A stretch of 64,000 nucleotides of DNA from EA-27 sp964396265 (GTDB lineage Archaea > Thermoplasmatota > Thermoplasmata > RBG-16-68-12 > EA-27). The stretch is from contig CAYNEM010000001.1 of assembly GCA_964396265.1 (NCBI GenBank), positions 62,001-126,000 of the forward strand. Direction: 5' to 3'. Below the pieces are notes generated by a model that saw only the letters and a program-made list of their open reading frames with translations, did no database searches and was not told where the DNA came from. Position 1 is the first letter of the stretch. Every line of letters begins with the position of its first letter. Both the position numbers and the translations under genes were made by a program. Of the stretch, positions 34,197 through 43,169 are shown piece by piece.

Positions 34197-35078
34197 ATGG
34201 CGCAATCGGGAGCCCCTGCCGCCGCGGTGAGGGCCGGGATGCGGGGATCGAGGGTGGCGGTGTTGTTCGTCGTCGCGCTGCTTTTAGGTGCGGGCGCGGG
34301 TTGGTATCTCGCGGGTATCTATGCGAAGCCAACGGGCCCGGGAACCGGGCCCCCCGCGAAGCTCTTCGTGGGGACGAACACCCCGTTCCCGCCATTCGAA
34401 TTCCGGAACGCGACCACGGATGACATCGAGGGTTTCGACATCGACCTCCTCACGGAGGTCCTGAGGCGGATGGGGTACGAAAACACCGCAACGGTGACGG
34501 AGTGGGAGGTCTATGATTTCCGGGACTTCAGCGCACTCCTCGCCGCCGTCGGGACGGGCCGCGTGGACATCGCGGCGTCCGCGATCACAATGAACGGCGC
34601 GATAGGGACGGCGCGGAACGTCACGATGGACTTCACGGACTCGTACTACGAGAGCGACCAGGGGATCCTCAAGCGCACGGGCGACGCGGTGGCGTACTGC
34701 GCGGACGCGAACGCCTGCACGGCTGCGGAACTGGACGGCCTGAACGTCTCCGTCCAGGGAGGAACCTCGAGCGAATTCTGGGTCGCCGACAACCTCCCGA
34801 ACGCGAATGTGCAAATCTTCCCGGATGTGGTGCAGGTGCTCCAGGCGCTCCAGTCCGGGGCGGTCGACATCATCGTCATCGACCGCCCCGCCGCCGTCGG
34901 GATCTCGGCCGGGAACCCGACCCAATTCACCGTGGCGGGGACGATCCAGACAGACGAGCTGTTCTCCTTCGCGGTGGCGAACAACGACCCGCTCGACATC
35001 GTTGGCGACATGAACCAGGCGCTGACGACGATCAAAGCAGACGGGACCTACGACGACATCGTCGCGAAGTGGTTCTGA
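34197..35078 (+). CDS. Polar amino-acid ABC transporter substrate-binding protein
   Basis: 293 aa. An N-terminal membrane anchor (VAVLFVVALLLGAGAGWYLA) holds a solute-binding family 3 domain: LFVGTNTPFPPFEFRN, then DDIEGFDIDLLTEVLRRMGY and VDIAASAITMNGA. It binds an amino acid outside the cell for delivery to the permeases. The ATG at 34197 is chosen because of the TATA box at 34164-34173. It is first in a set of four genes on the same strand. Confidence 0.92.
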   Translation: MAQSGAPAAAVRAGMRGSRVAVLFVVALLLGAGAGWYLAGIYAKPTGPGTGPPAKLFVGTNTPFPPFEFRNATTDDIEGFDIDLLTEVLRRMGYENTATVTEWEVYDFRDFSALLAAVGTGRVDIAASAITMNGAIGTARNVTMDFTDSYYESDQGILKRTGDAVAYCADANACTAAELDGLNVSVQGGTSSEFWVADNLPNANVQIFPDVVQVLQALQSGAVDIIVIDRPAAVGISAGNPTQFTVAGTIQTDELFSFAVANNDPLDIVGDMNQALTTIKADGTYDDIVAKWF

Positions 35079-35159
35079 GGCGCGGCCCGAGCCCCGCGCC
35101 TCGCGCCGGGCGCAAACCTTTTCCCATGTCCTCCTTTGTGCCCGGCCATCGGCTTTGGG

Positions 35160-36035
35160 ATGATCCGCAGCGAGGGGACGACCGCGTCGGGCGTACCACC
35201 GCCCCAGGTCCGGCGGCGGGCCGTGCTCCGCGGCTCGTTTGGCCGCTCGGGCGCGATTCGGACCGGCGAGGCCGTCATTGGCGGCGTCGCCTTCTTGCTC
35301 CTGCTCCAGGCGGTCCTCGGGTACAACGTGTTCGACCCGGTGTTCTGGAACCGCTTCCAACGCACCCTCTGGCAGGGCTTCTTCGGAACCCTCGGCTACG
35401 TCGCGATTATGCTCCCCGTGAGCCTCGTACTCGGGTTCCTCGCCGGCTGGGCGCGGTTGTCGCGCCTTCGCTCGGTCGCCTGGCCCGCGGCCGTCTACGT
35501 TGACCTCTTCCGGGGGATGCCCCCAATCGTCCTCGCCATCTTCGCCTTCCTGTTCGGACCCCTGTTCCTCCCCGAGCAGTACAACACGCAGAGCATGGGC
35601 CTCCTGTTCGCAGCGTTCGCCTTGGCGGCTCACTCGGGGGCCTACCAGGCGGAAATCTTCCGCGCGGGGTTTCAGTCCGTCCCCCGCGGGCAGGTGGAGG
35701 CGGCACACGCCCTCGGGCTTTCTCCCCCGCAGGTCATGGCGTTCGTCGTCCTCCCTCAGTCGGTCCGCCTCTCCCTCCCGCCCCTCGCGAACGAACTCGC
35801 GACCCTCGTGAAGGACTCTTCCCTTCTCGGCGCCCTCGGCGCGGTGGAGATGGTCGCCCTGGGTCAGGAGTTCAACCAGCAGATCGTGATTTTTGGCGGC
35901 CAGCTGACCTGGGTGTTCGGTGTCTGGACCGTCATCGCCGCGTTGTACTTCGTCCTCGCTTTCGCGGTGACCCGGGTCCTCCTCTTCGTGGAGCGGTGGT
36001 TCCGCGTCCCCGGCATGGAGGGAGTGGCTGCGTGA
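35160..36035 (+). CDS. Polar amino-acid ABC transporter permease 1
   Basis: 291 aa, about five membrane helices. The EAA-loop motif that docks the ATPase is VEAAHALGLSPPQVMAFVVL with the following QSVRLSLPPLANE, as in HisM/GlnP permeases. AYQAEIFRAGFQSVPRGQ precedes it, the family's conserved segment. The start at ATG 35160 is preferred; a TTG at 35136 is nearer to the AACCTTTT element. The stop overlaps the GTG of the ATPase gene (GTGA). Confidence 0.9.
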   Translation: MIRSEGTTASGVPPPQVRRRAVLRGSFGRSGAIRTGEAVIGGVAFLLLLQAVLGYNVFDPVFWNRFQRTLWQGFFGTLGYVAIMLPVSLVLGFLAGWARLSRLRSVAWPAAVYVDLFRGMPPIVLAIFAFLFGPLFLPEQYNTQSMGLLFAAFALAAHSGAYQAEIFRAGFQSVPRGQVEAAHALGLSPPQVMAFVVLPQSVRLSLPPLANELATLVKDSSLLGALGAVEMVALGQEFNQQIVIFGGQLTWVFGVWTVIAALYFVLAFAVTRVLLFVERWFRVPGMEGVAA

Positions 36036-36757
36036 TCCGCGTGGAGGGCGTCCACAAGTGGTTCGGCACCCTCCATGTCCTGCGCGGGGTCTCGTTCGAA
36101 GTGAAGAAGGCGGACGTGCTCGTCGTCGTGGGCCCGAGTGGCTCCGGAAAGAGCACGCTGCTCCGGTGCATCAACCTCCTCGTGGAACCGGACGAAGGCT
36201 CCGTGTTCATCGACGGGGTCCGCGTGAACGCGCCCGAGATCCGGCCCGAATGGGTTCGCCAGCAGGTCGGCATGGTGTTCCAGACGTTCAACCTGTTCAC
36301 ACACCTGACCGCACTCCAGAACGTCACCCTTGGACTGGTCCGCGTCCGCAGACTCGACCGCGAGCGGGGCGACTCCGAGGGGAAGGCGCTCCTCGACCGC
36401 GTCGGGCTCGCCGCGAAGATACACGCCTATCCTGCAGAGCTGTCGGGCGGGCAGCAGCAGCGCGTCGCCATCGCCCGGGCCCTCGCGATGAATCCCAAAG
36501 CCGTGCTGTTCGACGAACCCACGTCCGCCCTCGACCCGGAGTTCATCCGCGAGGTACTCGACGTGATGACCGTGCTCGCGCGGGACGGTATGACGATGAT
36601 CGTCGTGACGCACGAGATGGGCTTCGCGAAGACCGTCGCGGACCGCGTCCTGTTCATGGACGCCGGGGTCGTCCTCGAGGAGGGACCGCCCCGCGAGGTG
36701 CTCGAGAGCCCGCGGCACGAGCGGACGCGCGCCTTCGTGTCAAAGGTCCTGGGGTGA
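36032..36757 (+). CDS. glnQ: Polar amino-acid ABC transporter ATP-binding protein
   Basis: 241 aa. Walker A GPSGSGKSTL, signature LSGGQQQRVA, Walker B VLFDEPTSALDPE and H-loop VVTHEMGFAK are intact and characteristic of GlnQ/HisP. It powers import of a polar amino acid. It lies between two permease genes, with a four-base overlap upstream and three bases to the next gene, so all are one operon. Confidence 0.95.
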   Translation: MIRVEGVHKWFGTLHVLRGVSFEVKKADVLVVVGPSGSGKSTLLRCINLLVEPDEGSVFIDGVRVNAPEIRPEWVRQQVGMVFQTFNLFTHLTALQNVTLGLVRVRRLDRERGDSEGKALLDRVGLAAKIHAYPAELSGGQQQRVAIARALAMNPKAVLFDEPTSALDPEFIREVLDVMTVLARDGMTMIVVTHEMGFAKTVADRVLFMDAGVVLEEGPPREVLESPRHERTRAFVSKVLG

Positions 36758-36760
36758 GCG

Positions 36761-37723
36761 ATGGTGGGGCGAGATCTGGGACGCACTTCGTGGTGGTTTG
36801 CGCATGCGCCCCTCCTCGACCGCATCGCCGGCGCGGGCATCGTGGTCGCCGTCCTCGCGGTGTTCGTCCTCGTGGTCGTCGGCGGCCGGCCTCTGGACTG
36901 GGGCTACATGGGAGGCGCCCTCCGGACTCTGCTGCCTGCGTGGGGCCTGTCCATCCTCATCACCGTCGCCTCGTTCGCCGCTGGGCTGCCCATCGGGTTC
37001 TTCGTCGGATGGGTGCGTACCCTGCGGGGGGAGTCGTTCGCGGAACTGCGCGTGAGGGTCGGTCGGCCTCGTGAGGCCTTGCCGCCGACCCGGCTCGTCG
37101 GCCTCGCGCTCTACGCGCTCGGGGCGTGCGTCGTCGCGGTCCTCAAGCGATTCGGGCAACGGGTCGCCGACGGCTACGTGGAGCTCATGCGCGGGACGCC
37201 GCTGTTCGTCCAGATCCTCTTCGTGTGGGCGTTCTTTCTCTACCGGTATCCCCGGCTCGAGGAACTAGCCCTCCTCGCGGGCCTCTTGGCCCTCACCCTG
37301 AACACCGGCGGATATCAAGGGGAGATCTTCCGGGCGGGTCTCCAGACCGTGCAGGCAGGCCAGCTCGAAGCCGCGCGGGCGATCGGCCTCTCGCGCCTCG
37401 GGGCGATGCGCCACGTCGTCCTCCCGCAGGCGCTCCGCCTCGTCATCCCGCCGCTGCTCAACGAGTTCATCGGGCTGTTCAAGGCGAGCGCGCTCCTGTA
37501 CACCATCAGCGTCCTCGAGCTGACGGGCCGCTTCAAACAACTCCTCAATTTTGAAGCGCGGGTGTTCGAGCTGTTCGTCATCGTGATCTTCTTGTACCTG
37601 GCGTTTACGTTGACTGTGTCGAAGCTCGTCGCATACCTGGAGCGGAGGTACCAGATTCCAGGCCTCGGCCTCCGCGCGACGGTGGCATCCGCCCGGCGGC
37701 CGGCCGAGCCCCTCGTCGCGTGA
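36761..37723 (+). CDS. Polar amino-acid ABC transporter permease 2
   Basis: 320 aa. EAA-loop LEAARAIGLSRLGAMRHVVL and QALRLVIPPLLNEFIGLFKA match the HisQ/GlnP family. A 45-residue insert between helices (TLRGESFAELRVRVGRPREA) is unlike permease 1. Two unequal permeases around one ATPase suggest a heterodimeric channel. Start ATG 36761 is three bases after the ATPase stop. Confidence 0.9.
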   Translation: MVGRDLGRTSWWFAHAPLLDRIAGAGIVVAVLAVFVLVVVGGRPLDWGYMGGALRTLLPAWGLSILITVASFAAGLPIGFFVGWVRTLRGESFAELRVRVGRPREALPPTRLVGLALYALGACVVAVLKRFGQRVADGYVELMRGTPLFVQILFVWAFFLYRYPRLEELALLAGLLALTLNTGGYQGEIFRAGLQTVQAGQLEAARAIGLSRLGAMRHVVLPQALRLVIPPLLNEFIGLFKASALLYTISVLELTGRFKQLLNFEARVFELFVIVIFLYLAFTLTVSKLVAYLERRYQIPGLGLRATVASARRPAEPLVA

Positions 37724-37758
37724 CCGGCCCAGCGGAATGTACTTACCCCGCCCACTGG

Positions 37759-38793
37759 ATGACTTCGGCGTCCATTGTGAAGACCTACGCGGACGCCGGC
37801 GTCGACATCGACGCGAAGCAGCGCCAGGTCGAGGCGCTCGTGGCCGCGCTGACGTTCAAGCGCAAGGGGGTGGGGCGGCCGTTCGGGGGCATCGGCGCGT
37901 TCACAGGGAGTATCGCGTTCGGGGACCACGTCCTATCGCTGTGCACGGACAGCGTCGGCACGAAGATCCTGGTCGCGGCGGAGCTCGGCCGCTGGGACAC
38001 GATCGGCATCGACTGCGTCGCGATGAACGCGAACGACATGATCACGGCGGGCATCGAGCCCGTCGCGTTCGTCGACTACGTGGCGGTGGACCGCTACGAC
38101 GCGAAGGTCGCACGTGCAATCGGCGTCGGATTGAACCGCGGCGCGGAGTTGGCGAACCTCACGATCGTCGGCGGCGAGATCGCCGTCGTCCCAGAGATAG
38201 TGCGCGGCTACGACCTCGCGGGGACTTGCCTGGGCATCGCGAAGAAGAAGGACGTGATCGACGGGCGGCGCGTGCGCGCTGGGGACGCGATCGTCGGCGT
38301 CGCGAGCACGGGCATCCACAGCAATGGGCTGACGCTCGCGCGCCGCGTGTTCCGCGATGCGGGACTCGAGCTACGCAGCCGGCTGCCCGGGTCCTCGGGG
38401 ACCGTCGGGGACGCGCTCCTCGAGCCCACCGCCATCTACGTGCGGTCCGTGATGAAGGTCGTGCGCCGCCACGAGGTCCACGGGATGGCGAACATCACCG
38501 GAGGCGGGTTACGAAACCTCCTGCGGTTGAAGAAGGGACTCGAGTTCCGCGTCACGGAGCCAATGATACCGCCGCCAATCTTCCACGCGATCCAAGAATT
38601 GGCGGGAATCTCCGACGCAGAGATGTACCAGACGTTCAACATGGGCATGGGGTACGCGATCGTCGCGCCGTATGACGAGGCGACGGGCATCGTGCGCGAC
38701 CTGCGACCGTTCGCCGCCAAGGTCGTCGGCGAGGTCGTCCGCGGACAGGGAGTGACCGTTCCCGACAAGGGTCTCACCTACACGCGGTACTGA
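37759..38793 (+). CDS. purM: Phosphoribosylformylglycinamidine cyclo-ligase
   Basis: 344 aa. AGVDIDAKQRQVEALVAALT, then CTDSVGTKILVAAELGRWDT, CVAMNANDMITAGIEPVAFV and ASTGIHSNGLTLARRVF are all PurM signatures, and NITGGGLRNLL is the C-terminal motif. It makes aminoimidazole ribotide from FGAM with ATP in purine synthesis. ATG 37759 follows a TATA-like GTACTTAC. No other pur gene is near. Confidence 0.96.
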   Translation: MTSASIVKTYADAGVDIDAKQRQVEALVAALTFKRKGVGRPFGGIGAFTGSIAFGDHVLSLCTDSVGTKILVAAELGRWDTIGIDCVAMNANDMITAGIEPVAFVDYVAVDRYDAKVARAIGVGLNRGAELANLTIVGGEIAVVPEIVRGYDLAGTCLGIAKKKDVIDGRRVRAGDAIVGVASTGIHSNGLTLARRVFRDAGLELRSRLPGSSGTVGDALLEPTAIYVRSVMKVVRRHEVHGMANITGGGLRNLLRLKKGLEFRVTEPMIPPPIFHAIQELAGISDAEMYQTFNMGMGYAIVAPYDEATGIVRDLRPFAAKVVGEVVRGQGVTVPDKGLTYTRY

Positions 38794-38844
38794 TTCCCCA
38801 TATGTTTTTATGGAGACCCCGACTTCCGCGCGGGGGAGGAGACG

Positions 38845-39513
38845 GTGGCCCAGGGATCCGTTCGCAAGGGGGCGACTCCGGGCGCGAGCATGGCGAGGGC
38901 GACCTCGGTCGCCGCCCTCGGAATCGACGAGGCAAGAGCGACGGAGGGTCCCCGGGAGGACGTCCCCAAACGCGTCGTCACCGAGACGGGCGACGCCCGT
39001 CCGATGGAAGCGACCGTCGCGATCTACCTCATGCTCGTCACGGGTGCGATCGCCCTCGCCCTCTCTGTGTACTGGATGGTGTGGGGCAACAACCTCCTCG
39101 GCGGGATTCTGGTTCTGCTGCTGGGCATCGCGTACCTGTACGGGGGCCGGGCGCTCCGCGACGGCGAGAGCTGGGGCTGGGGCGCGGGCGTCTTCGCCGG
39201 CGTGTTCTACGTGTTCTTCGGTCTCTTCATGCTCCCGCTCGCCGCCATCCTCATCGTCCTCGCGGTCGTTGTGATGTTCCTCCTCTACCGCGTACGCGAC
39301 TACTTCGGCATGGTCCGCTACGACCCGGAGGAAGAGGACCGGCGCAAGAAGGAGCTCGAGACGCAACGCACGTTGAACCCCGAAGGGTTGCATTGCCCCC
39401 GGTGCGGGAGCACGCGCCTGTGGGTCGCTCCCGACGGCTCCGCGTTCTGCCAGGAATGCCGGACAGGGACGATCTCCCTCCGGCGGCTCGCCGAGACGGT
39501 GAAACCTTCTTAG
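38845..39513 (+). CDS. Membrane protein with C-terminal zinc ribbon
   Basis: 222 aa from GTG 38845 (preceded by GGAGGAG). Residues 1-55 are basic and cytoplasmic-like. Four hydrophobic segments lie at about 57-77, 83-100, 112-130 and 130-150. The C-terminus has a zinc ribbon, CPRCGSTRLWVAPDGSAFCQ with CQEC. This is the same membrane-plus-ribbon layout as the TPR protein at 32.2 kb. Function is unknown. Confidence 0.65.
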   Translation: MAQGSVRKGATPGASMARATSVAALGIDEARATEGPREDVPKRVVTETGDARPMEATVAIYLMLVTGAIALALSVYWMVWGNNLLGGILVLLLGIAYLYGGRALRDGESWGWGAGVFAGVFYVFFGLFMLPLAAILIVLAVVVMFLLYRVRDYFGMVRYDPEEEDRRKKELETQRTLNPEGLHCPRCGSTRLWVAPDGSAFCQECRTGTISLRRLAETVKPS

Positions 39514-39721
39514 GCGGCGCGGGATACTCGGGCCCCGAGGCTATTCCACGACGCGCTCACGGAAGTCCACCGCCAAGGCCGCCGCGTCCGAGCCGGCGAC
39601 GATTCGCGACCGCACGCTGTCCGGCCTGCCTCTCGACCTCGTATTCCGCCCGAGGGATGTCGACGATGCGAGCCTCGGCCTCCCCGGCGAGCCGCCGCTC
39701 ACGCGCGGCATCCATCCGACG

Positions 39722-41170
39722 ATGTACCGCGCGCGCCTGTGGACGATGCGCCAGTACGCGGGCTTCGGGACCGCGGAGGAGTCGAACCGACGATACAAGT
39801 TCCTCCTGAAACAGGGCAACACGGGGCTGAGCGTCGCGTTCGATCTGCCCACCCAGATGGGCTACGACAGCGACCACCCGATGGCGCGAGGCGAGGTCGG
39901 GAAGGTCGGCGTCGCGATCGGGAGCCTCGCGGACATGGAGGCGCTGTTCGCAGGCATCCCGCTCGACCGCGTGAGCACGAGCATGACGATCAACGCCACC
40001 GCGATGATCCTCCTCGCGCTATACGTCGCCGCCGCCGAGAAGCAGGGCGTCCCCGGCGCCAAGCTGCGGGGAACGACGCAGAACGACATCCTCAAGGAGT
40101 ACGCCGCGCGGTCCACGTACATCTACCCGCCCGAGGGGTCCATGCGCTTGGCAGTGGACCTCATCGAGCACTGCGCGCGCCGCATGCCCTCGTGGAACCC
40201 GATCAGCGTCTCCGGGTACCACATCCGGGAGGCGGGCGCGACGGCGGTGCAGGAGGTCGCGTTCACGCTTGCGGACGCGATTGCATACGTGGAGGCGTGC
40301 ACCGCCCGCGGGCTGGCGGTGGACGCGTTCGCGCGGCAGCTGTCGTTCTTCTTCGCCGCGCAAACGGACGTGCTCGAGGAGGTCGCAAAATTCCGCGCGG
40401 CGCGGCGCCTGTGGGCGCGCATCGTCCGCGAGAGGTTCGGCTCGAAGGACCCCTCGAGCCTCGCGCTCCGGTTCCACGCACAGACCGCAGGCGTCGCGCT
40501 GGCGGCGCAGCAGCCGCACAACAACGTCGTCCGCGTCGCCCTCCAGGCGCTGGCGGCAGTGCTCGGCGGCGCGCAGTCGCTGCACACGAACAGCATGGAC
40601 GAGGCCCTGGGCCTCCCGAGCGAGAAAGCCGTCCGTCTCGCGCTCCGCACGCAGCAGATCCTCGCGCAGGAGTCCGGCGTGGCGAACACGATCGACCCCG
40701 TCGGCGGGTCGTACGCGATCGAGACGATTACGGACCGCATCGAGGAGGAGGCGACGAGGCTCCTCGAGAAGATCGACCGCAAGGGCGGCATGCTGCCCGC
40801 GATCGCGAAGGGGTGGGTGCAGCGCGAGATCGCGGAGAGCGCCTACCGATACCAGAAGGAGGTCGAAGCGGGGGCACGGCTCGTCGTCGGCGTGAACGCG
40901 TTCCGGGAGCTGGGACCGCAGCCGATCGACGTCCTCCGCGTCTCGCCGGAGGTCGAGCGCAAGCAGATCGCGAGGGTTAGGAAGGTCCGCCGCCAACGAG
41001 ACGCTGTAGCCGCCAAGAGGGCACTCGACAGACTTCATCGGGAGGCGAAGGGCGATGCGAACCTGTTCCCCGCCGTGCTCGCCTGCGTGAAGGCGCGCGT
41101 GACCCTCGGAGAGATCAGCGACACGCTCCGCGAGGTCTTCGGCGTCCATGCACCGCGGGACGAGGTTTAA
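39722..41170 (+). CDS. Methylmalonyl-CoA mutase large (catalytic) subunit; start unclear
   Basis: 482 aa from ATG 39722. TMRQYAGFGTAEESN holds the Tyr that distinguishes methylmalonyl-CoA mutase from isobutyryl-CoA (Phe) and hydroxyisobutyryl-CoA (Ile) mutases. YAARSTYIYPPEGS supplies the CoA Arg and ISVSGYHIREAGAT the catalytic His. It interconverts (R)-methylmalonyl-CoA and succinyl-CoA with B12. The frame stays open upstream and gives SGLPLDLVFRPRDVDD and PPLTRGIHP, the family N-terminus, but contains no ATG, GTG or TTG before the TGA near 39497. So the start is non-canonical (for example ATT 39602) or a frameshift is present. The separate B12-binding subunit is not in the window. Confidence 0.9.
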   Translation: MYRARLWTMRQYAGFGTAEESNRRYKFLLKQGNTGLSVAFDLPTQMGYDSDHPMARGEVGKVGVAIGSLADMEALFAGIPLDRVSTSMTINATAMILLALYVAAAEKQGVPGAKLRGTTQNDILKEYAARSTYIYPPEGSMRLAVDLIEHCARRMPSWNPISVSGYHIREAGATAVQEVAFTLADAIAYVEACTARGLAVDAFARQLSFFFAAQTDVLEEVAKFRAARRLWARIVRERFGSKDPSSLALRFHAQTAGVALAAQQPHNNVVRVALQALAAVLGGAQSLHTNSMDEALGLPSEKAVRLALRTQQILAQESGVANTIDPVGGSYAIETITDRIEEEATRLLEKIDRKGGMLPAIAKGWVQREIAESAYRYQKEVEAGARLVVGVNAFRELGPQPIDVLRVSPEVERKQIARVRKVRRQRDAVAAKRALDRLHREAKGDANLFPAVLACVKARVTLGEISDTLREVFGVHAPRDEV

Positions 41171-41172
41171 GG
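41165..41172 (+). promoter_or_regulatory. TATA-like box of the epimerase gene
   Basis: GTTTAAGG overlaps the end of the mutase gene, centred near 41168, 27 nt upstream of GTG 41195. The epimerase can therefore be transcribed separately from the mutase. Confidence 0.45.
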
Positions 41173-41194
41173 CGCTGCCGCCAATCCCGCGCGC

Positions 41195-41593
41195 GTGAAG
41201 ATCGACCATATCGGGATCGCGGTCCGCAACTTGGACTCCGCGCTGAAGGCCTACGCCGCTCTCGGCCTGCATCCGGGGTCCATAGAGAAGGTGCAGACGG
41301 AGGGCGTGACCGTGGCGTTCCTGCGCGTCGGCGACGCACACCTCGAGCTGCTCGAGCCGCTGGAGCCGGACACCTTCATCGGGCGGTTCGTCGAGAAGCG
41401 GGGCGAGGGTATGCACCACCTCGCGCTGGCGGTCGACGACATCAGGACCGCCATGAAGCAGGCCCGGCGCAACGGTCTGGCGGTGATCGACGAGGAACCG
41501 CGGCAGGGGGCCCGGGGGCGCAAAGTCGCGTTCGTGCACCCGAAGCGCACCGGCGGCGTCCTGCTCGAGTTTGTCGAGAACCCGAAAACCTGA
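41195..41593 (+). CDS. mce: Methylmalonyl-CoA epimerase
   Basis: 132 aa. KIDHIGIAVRNLDSALKAYA supplies metal His, GEGMHHLALAVDDI the second His and GVLLEFVE the metal Glu, all in the arrangement of vicinal-oxygen-chelate epimerases. It interconverts (S)- and (R)-methylmalonyl-CoA, linking propionyl-CoA carboxylase to the mutase immediately upstream. Start is GTG 41195, 25 bases after the mutase stop. Confidence 0.95.
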   Translation: MKIDHIGIAVRNLDSALKAYAALGLHPGSIEKVQTEGVTVAFLRVGDAHLELLEPLEPDTFIGRFVEKRGEGMHHLALAVDDIRTAMKQARRNGLAVIDEEPRQGARGRKVAFVHPKRTGGVLLEFVENPKT

Positions 41594-41653
41594 GCGACAC
41601 ACTCCCGTGGTCGGAACGAAACCGTTTTATTCCTCGCCTCGGTGCCGCTACGC

Positions 41654-42391
41654 ATGACGGTCGAGGGCGCGGTGGTCTCCTTGGCGGTAGGCGTCGTCAG
41701 CGCGCTCTTCACGATCGCGGTCCTCGCGCGGTTCGTCGAGACGCGAAAGCCGCACAACCTCATGTGGTCCGTCGGTCTCGGGATGTTCATGACCGTCGCC
41801 TTCGTCCAGTTCCTCGCGGAGACGATGGGCTGGACCTCGGGCCTGTTCAAGGCGTGGTACGTGATGGGCACGGGGCTCGTCGGATTCCTCGGCGCCGGGT
41901 CCGTGTACATCGTCCAACGGAGGGTCGGACACGCGTTCGCCGCTTTTGTTGTAATCCTGTTCGCCGCGTTCGTGGCGGTGGCCGCGGTCAGTGGGACGAG
42001 CCAGGCCGCCTTGGCTTCGTTCAACCATGGCTCCTCGCCCGACCCGAACGCCTGGTCGGACGCGACGCCCCGCCGGTTCTCGCCCTTCTTCACGGTCCCC
42101 GGATCCCTGACGCTGATCGGCATCGCGCTCGTCGGGCTCGTGCGGTACCGCCTTCGGTACAACGCGTTCATCGCGGGCGGGGCGGTCGTGCTGGCGGTGG
42201 GCACGGGGCTCGCGCGCCTCGGAATCCCGTCCTTGATCTACGCCGCGGAGTTCGCGGGAATCGCGATCATGTTCGTCGGCTTCCTCAAGGCCATCGAGTG
42301 GGCGAAGGAGCGCGCGAAGGGGACGCTCCTGCCGCCAGCCCCTGTGGAGGCGGAAGAGGCGACGCCGGTCGCGTTCGCCACGCGCAAGTAG
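41654..42391 (+). CDS. Seven-helix membrane protein of unknown function
   Basis: 245 aa with seven hydrophobic segments, starting EGAVVSLAVGVVSALFTIAV and ending FAGIAIMFVGFLKAIEWAKE. A short charged C-terminal tail follows. No transport or sensor motif is recognised. CCGTTTTATTCC about 27 nt upstream favours ATG 41654 over GTG 41642. Confidence 0.6.
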   Translation: MTVEGAVVSLAVGVVSALFTIAVLARFVETRKPHNLMWSVGLGMFMTVAFVQFLAETMGWTSGLFKAWYVMGTGLVGFLGAGSVYIVQRRVGHAFAAFVVILFAAFVAVAAVSGTSQAALASFNHGSSPDPNAWSDATPRRFSPFFTVPGSLTLIGIALVGLVRYRLRYNAFIAGGAVVLAVGTGLARLGIPSLIYAAEFAGIAIMFVGFLKAIEWAKERAKGTLLPPAPVEAEEATPVAFATRK

Positions 42392-42504
42392 AGGTCCCCA
42401 GGCTTTGTGGCCTCCGGGTAGCCTGCGATCGTCGTTCGACCTCTGCCGCTGACACCCCGGATCGTTGCCGGCAGCTCGCGCCGATCCTTCGCGGGGGGTC
42501 TCGC

Positions 42505-43101
42505 TCAGTAAACCCGGGTGTCGTCGTTGGCGGGGGGATCCTGCGTGCTATTCGGACGACTGGAGGAGGGATCGGAGGCGGGAACCGCGCGGACTGCCGG
42601 TGGATGGTGCGTAGACCAGACACTGATTATCAGGGTCGCCGCCACGAGCGCCAGACCGCCGGCGAGAACGATCATCGCTACGATGGCTGCGCCGGTCCTC
42701 AGGCCGGTGACGTAGAGGTCGATGTCGACTTGGAGTTCGCCGCGCGAAGGAAAGTCGCCGACGACCACATGATATTGTCCTGACTTTGTCAGATTCAGAC
42801 CGACGAGGATCTCCGTCCCGCGCTCCGTGAGGAGGGGCGGCACGGCGTTCGATCCGTCGAGGAACGACGCGTAGCCAAGGTCATCGAAGACGAGGAGATC
42901 GAAGGCTCGGCCCTGAGTATCGGAGACATTTCCGGTGAGCAGCCCCGACCCATCGACGTTGAATTCGAAGTGGTGGTAGCTCCCGGAGAGAATGTGGACG
43001 TCTCCCGACGTGTGAATCGGCGCGGCGGCCCCAAGGAGCAGGATTGATCCGATGAGGAGCTGGACGAGGCCGATCGCGACAAGGAAGTACGTGCGCTTCA
43101 A
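42505..43101 (-). CDS. Two-helix membrane protein with extracellular beta domain, end of the phosphosignalling operon
   Basis: 198 aa. Membrane helix at about 5-27 (FLVAIGLVQLLIGSILLLGA), an extracellular domain at about 30-132 (GDVHILSGSYHHFEFNVDGS to GELQVDIDLYVTG), and a second helix near 137-160. The domain resembles GOLD/emp24-like beta sandwiches but weakly. It lies 68 bases after the PP2C gene on the same strand, so it may be the membrane part or target of that module. Alternatively it is an independent gene. Confidence 0.65.
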   Translation of the reverse strand: MKRTYFLVAIGLVQLLIGSILLLGAAAPIHTSGDVHILSGSYHHFEFNVDGSGLLTGNVSDTQGRAFDLLVFDDLGYASFLDGSNAVPPLLTERGTEILVGLNLTKSGQYHVVVGDFPSRGELQVDIDLYVTGLRTGAAIVAMIVLAGGLALVAATLIISVWSTHHPPAVRAVPASDPSSSRPNSTQDPPANDDTRVY

Positions 43102-43169
43102 GAGTGGGCTCCCCCCCTGACCTGCATGCGTATCCTTGAATCTTGTGTCGGACCTTGCATTCGCTCACC

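Noticed and set aside
39602..41170. Isobutyryl- or 2-hydroxyisobutyryl-CoA mutase
   Set aside because: The diagnostic residue is Tyr in RQYAGF, as in methylmalonyl-CoA mutase, rather than Phe or Ile; the epimerase gene follows directly.
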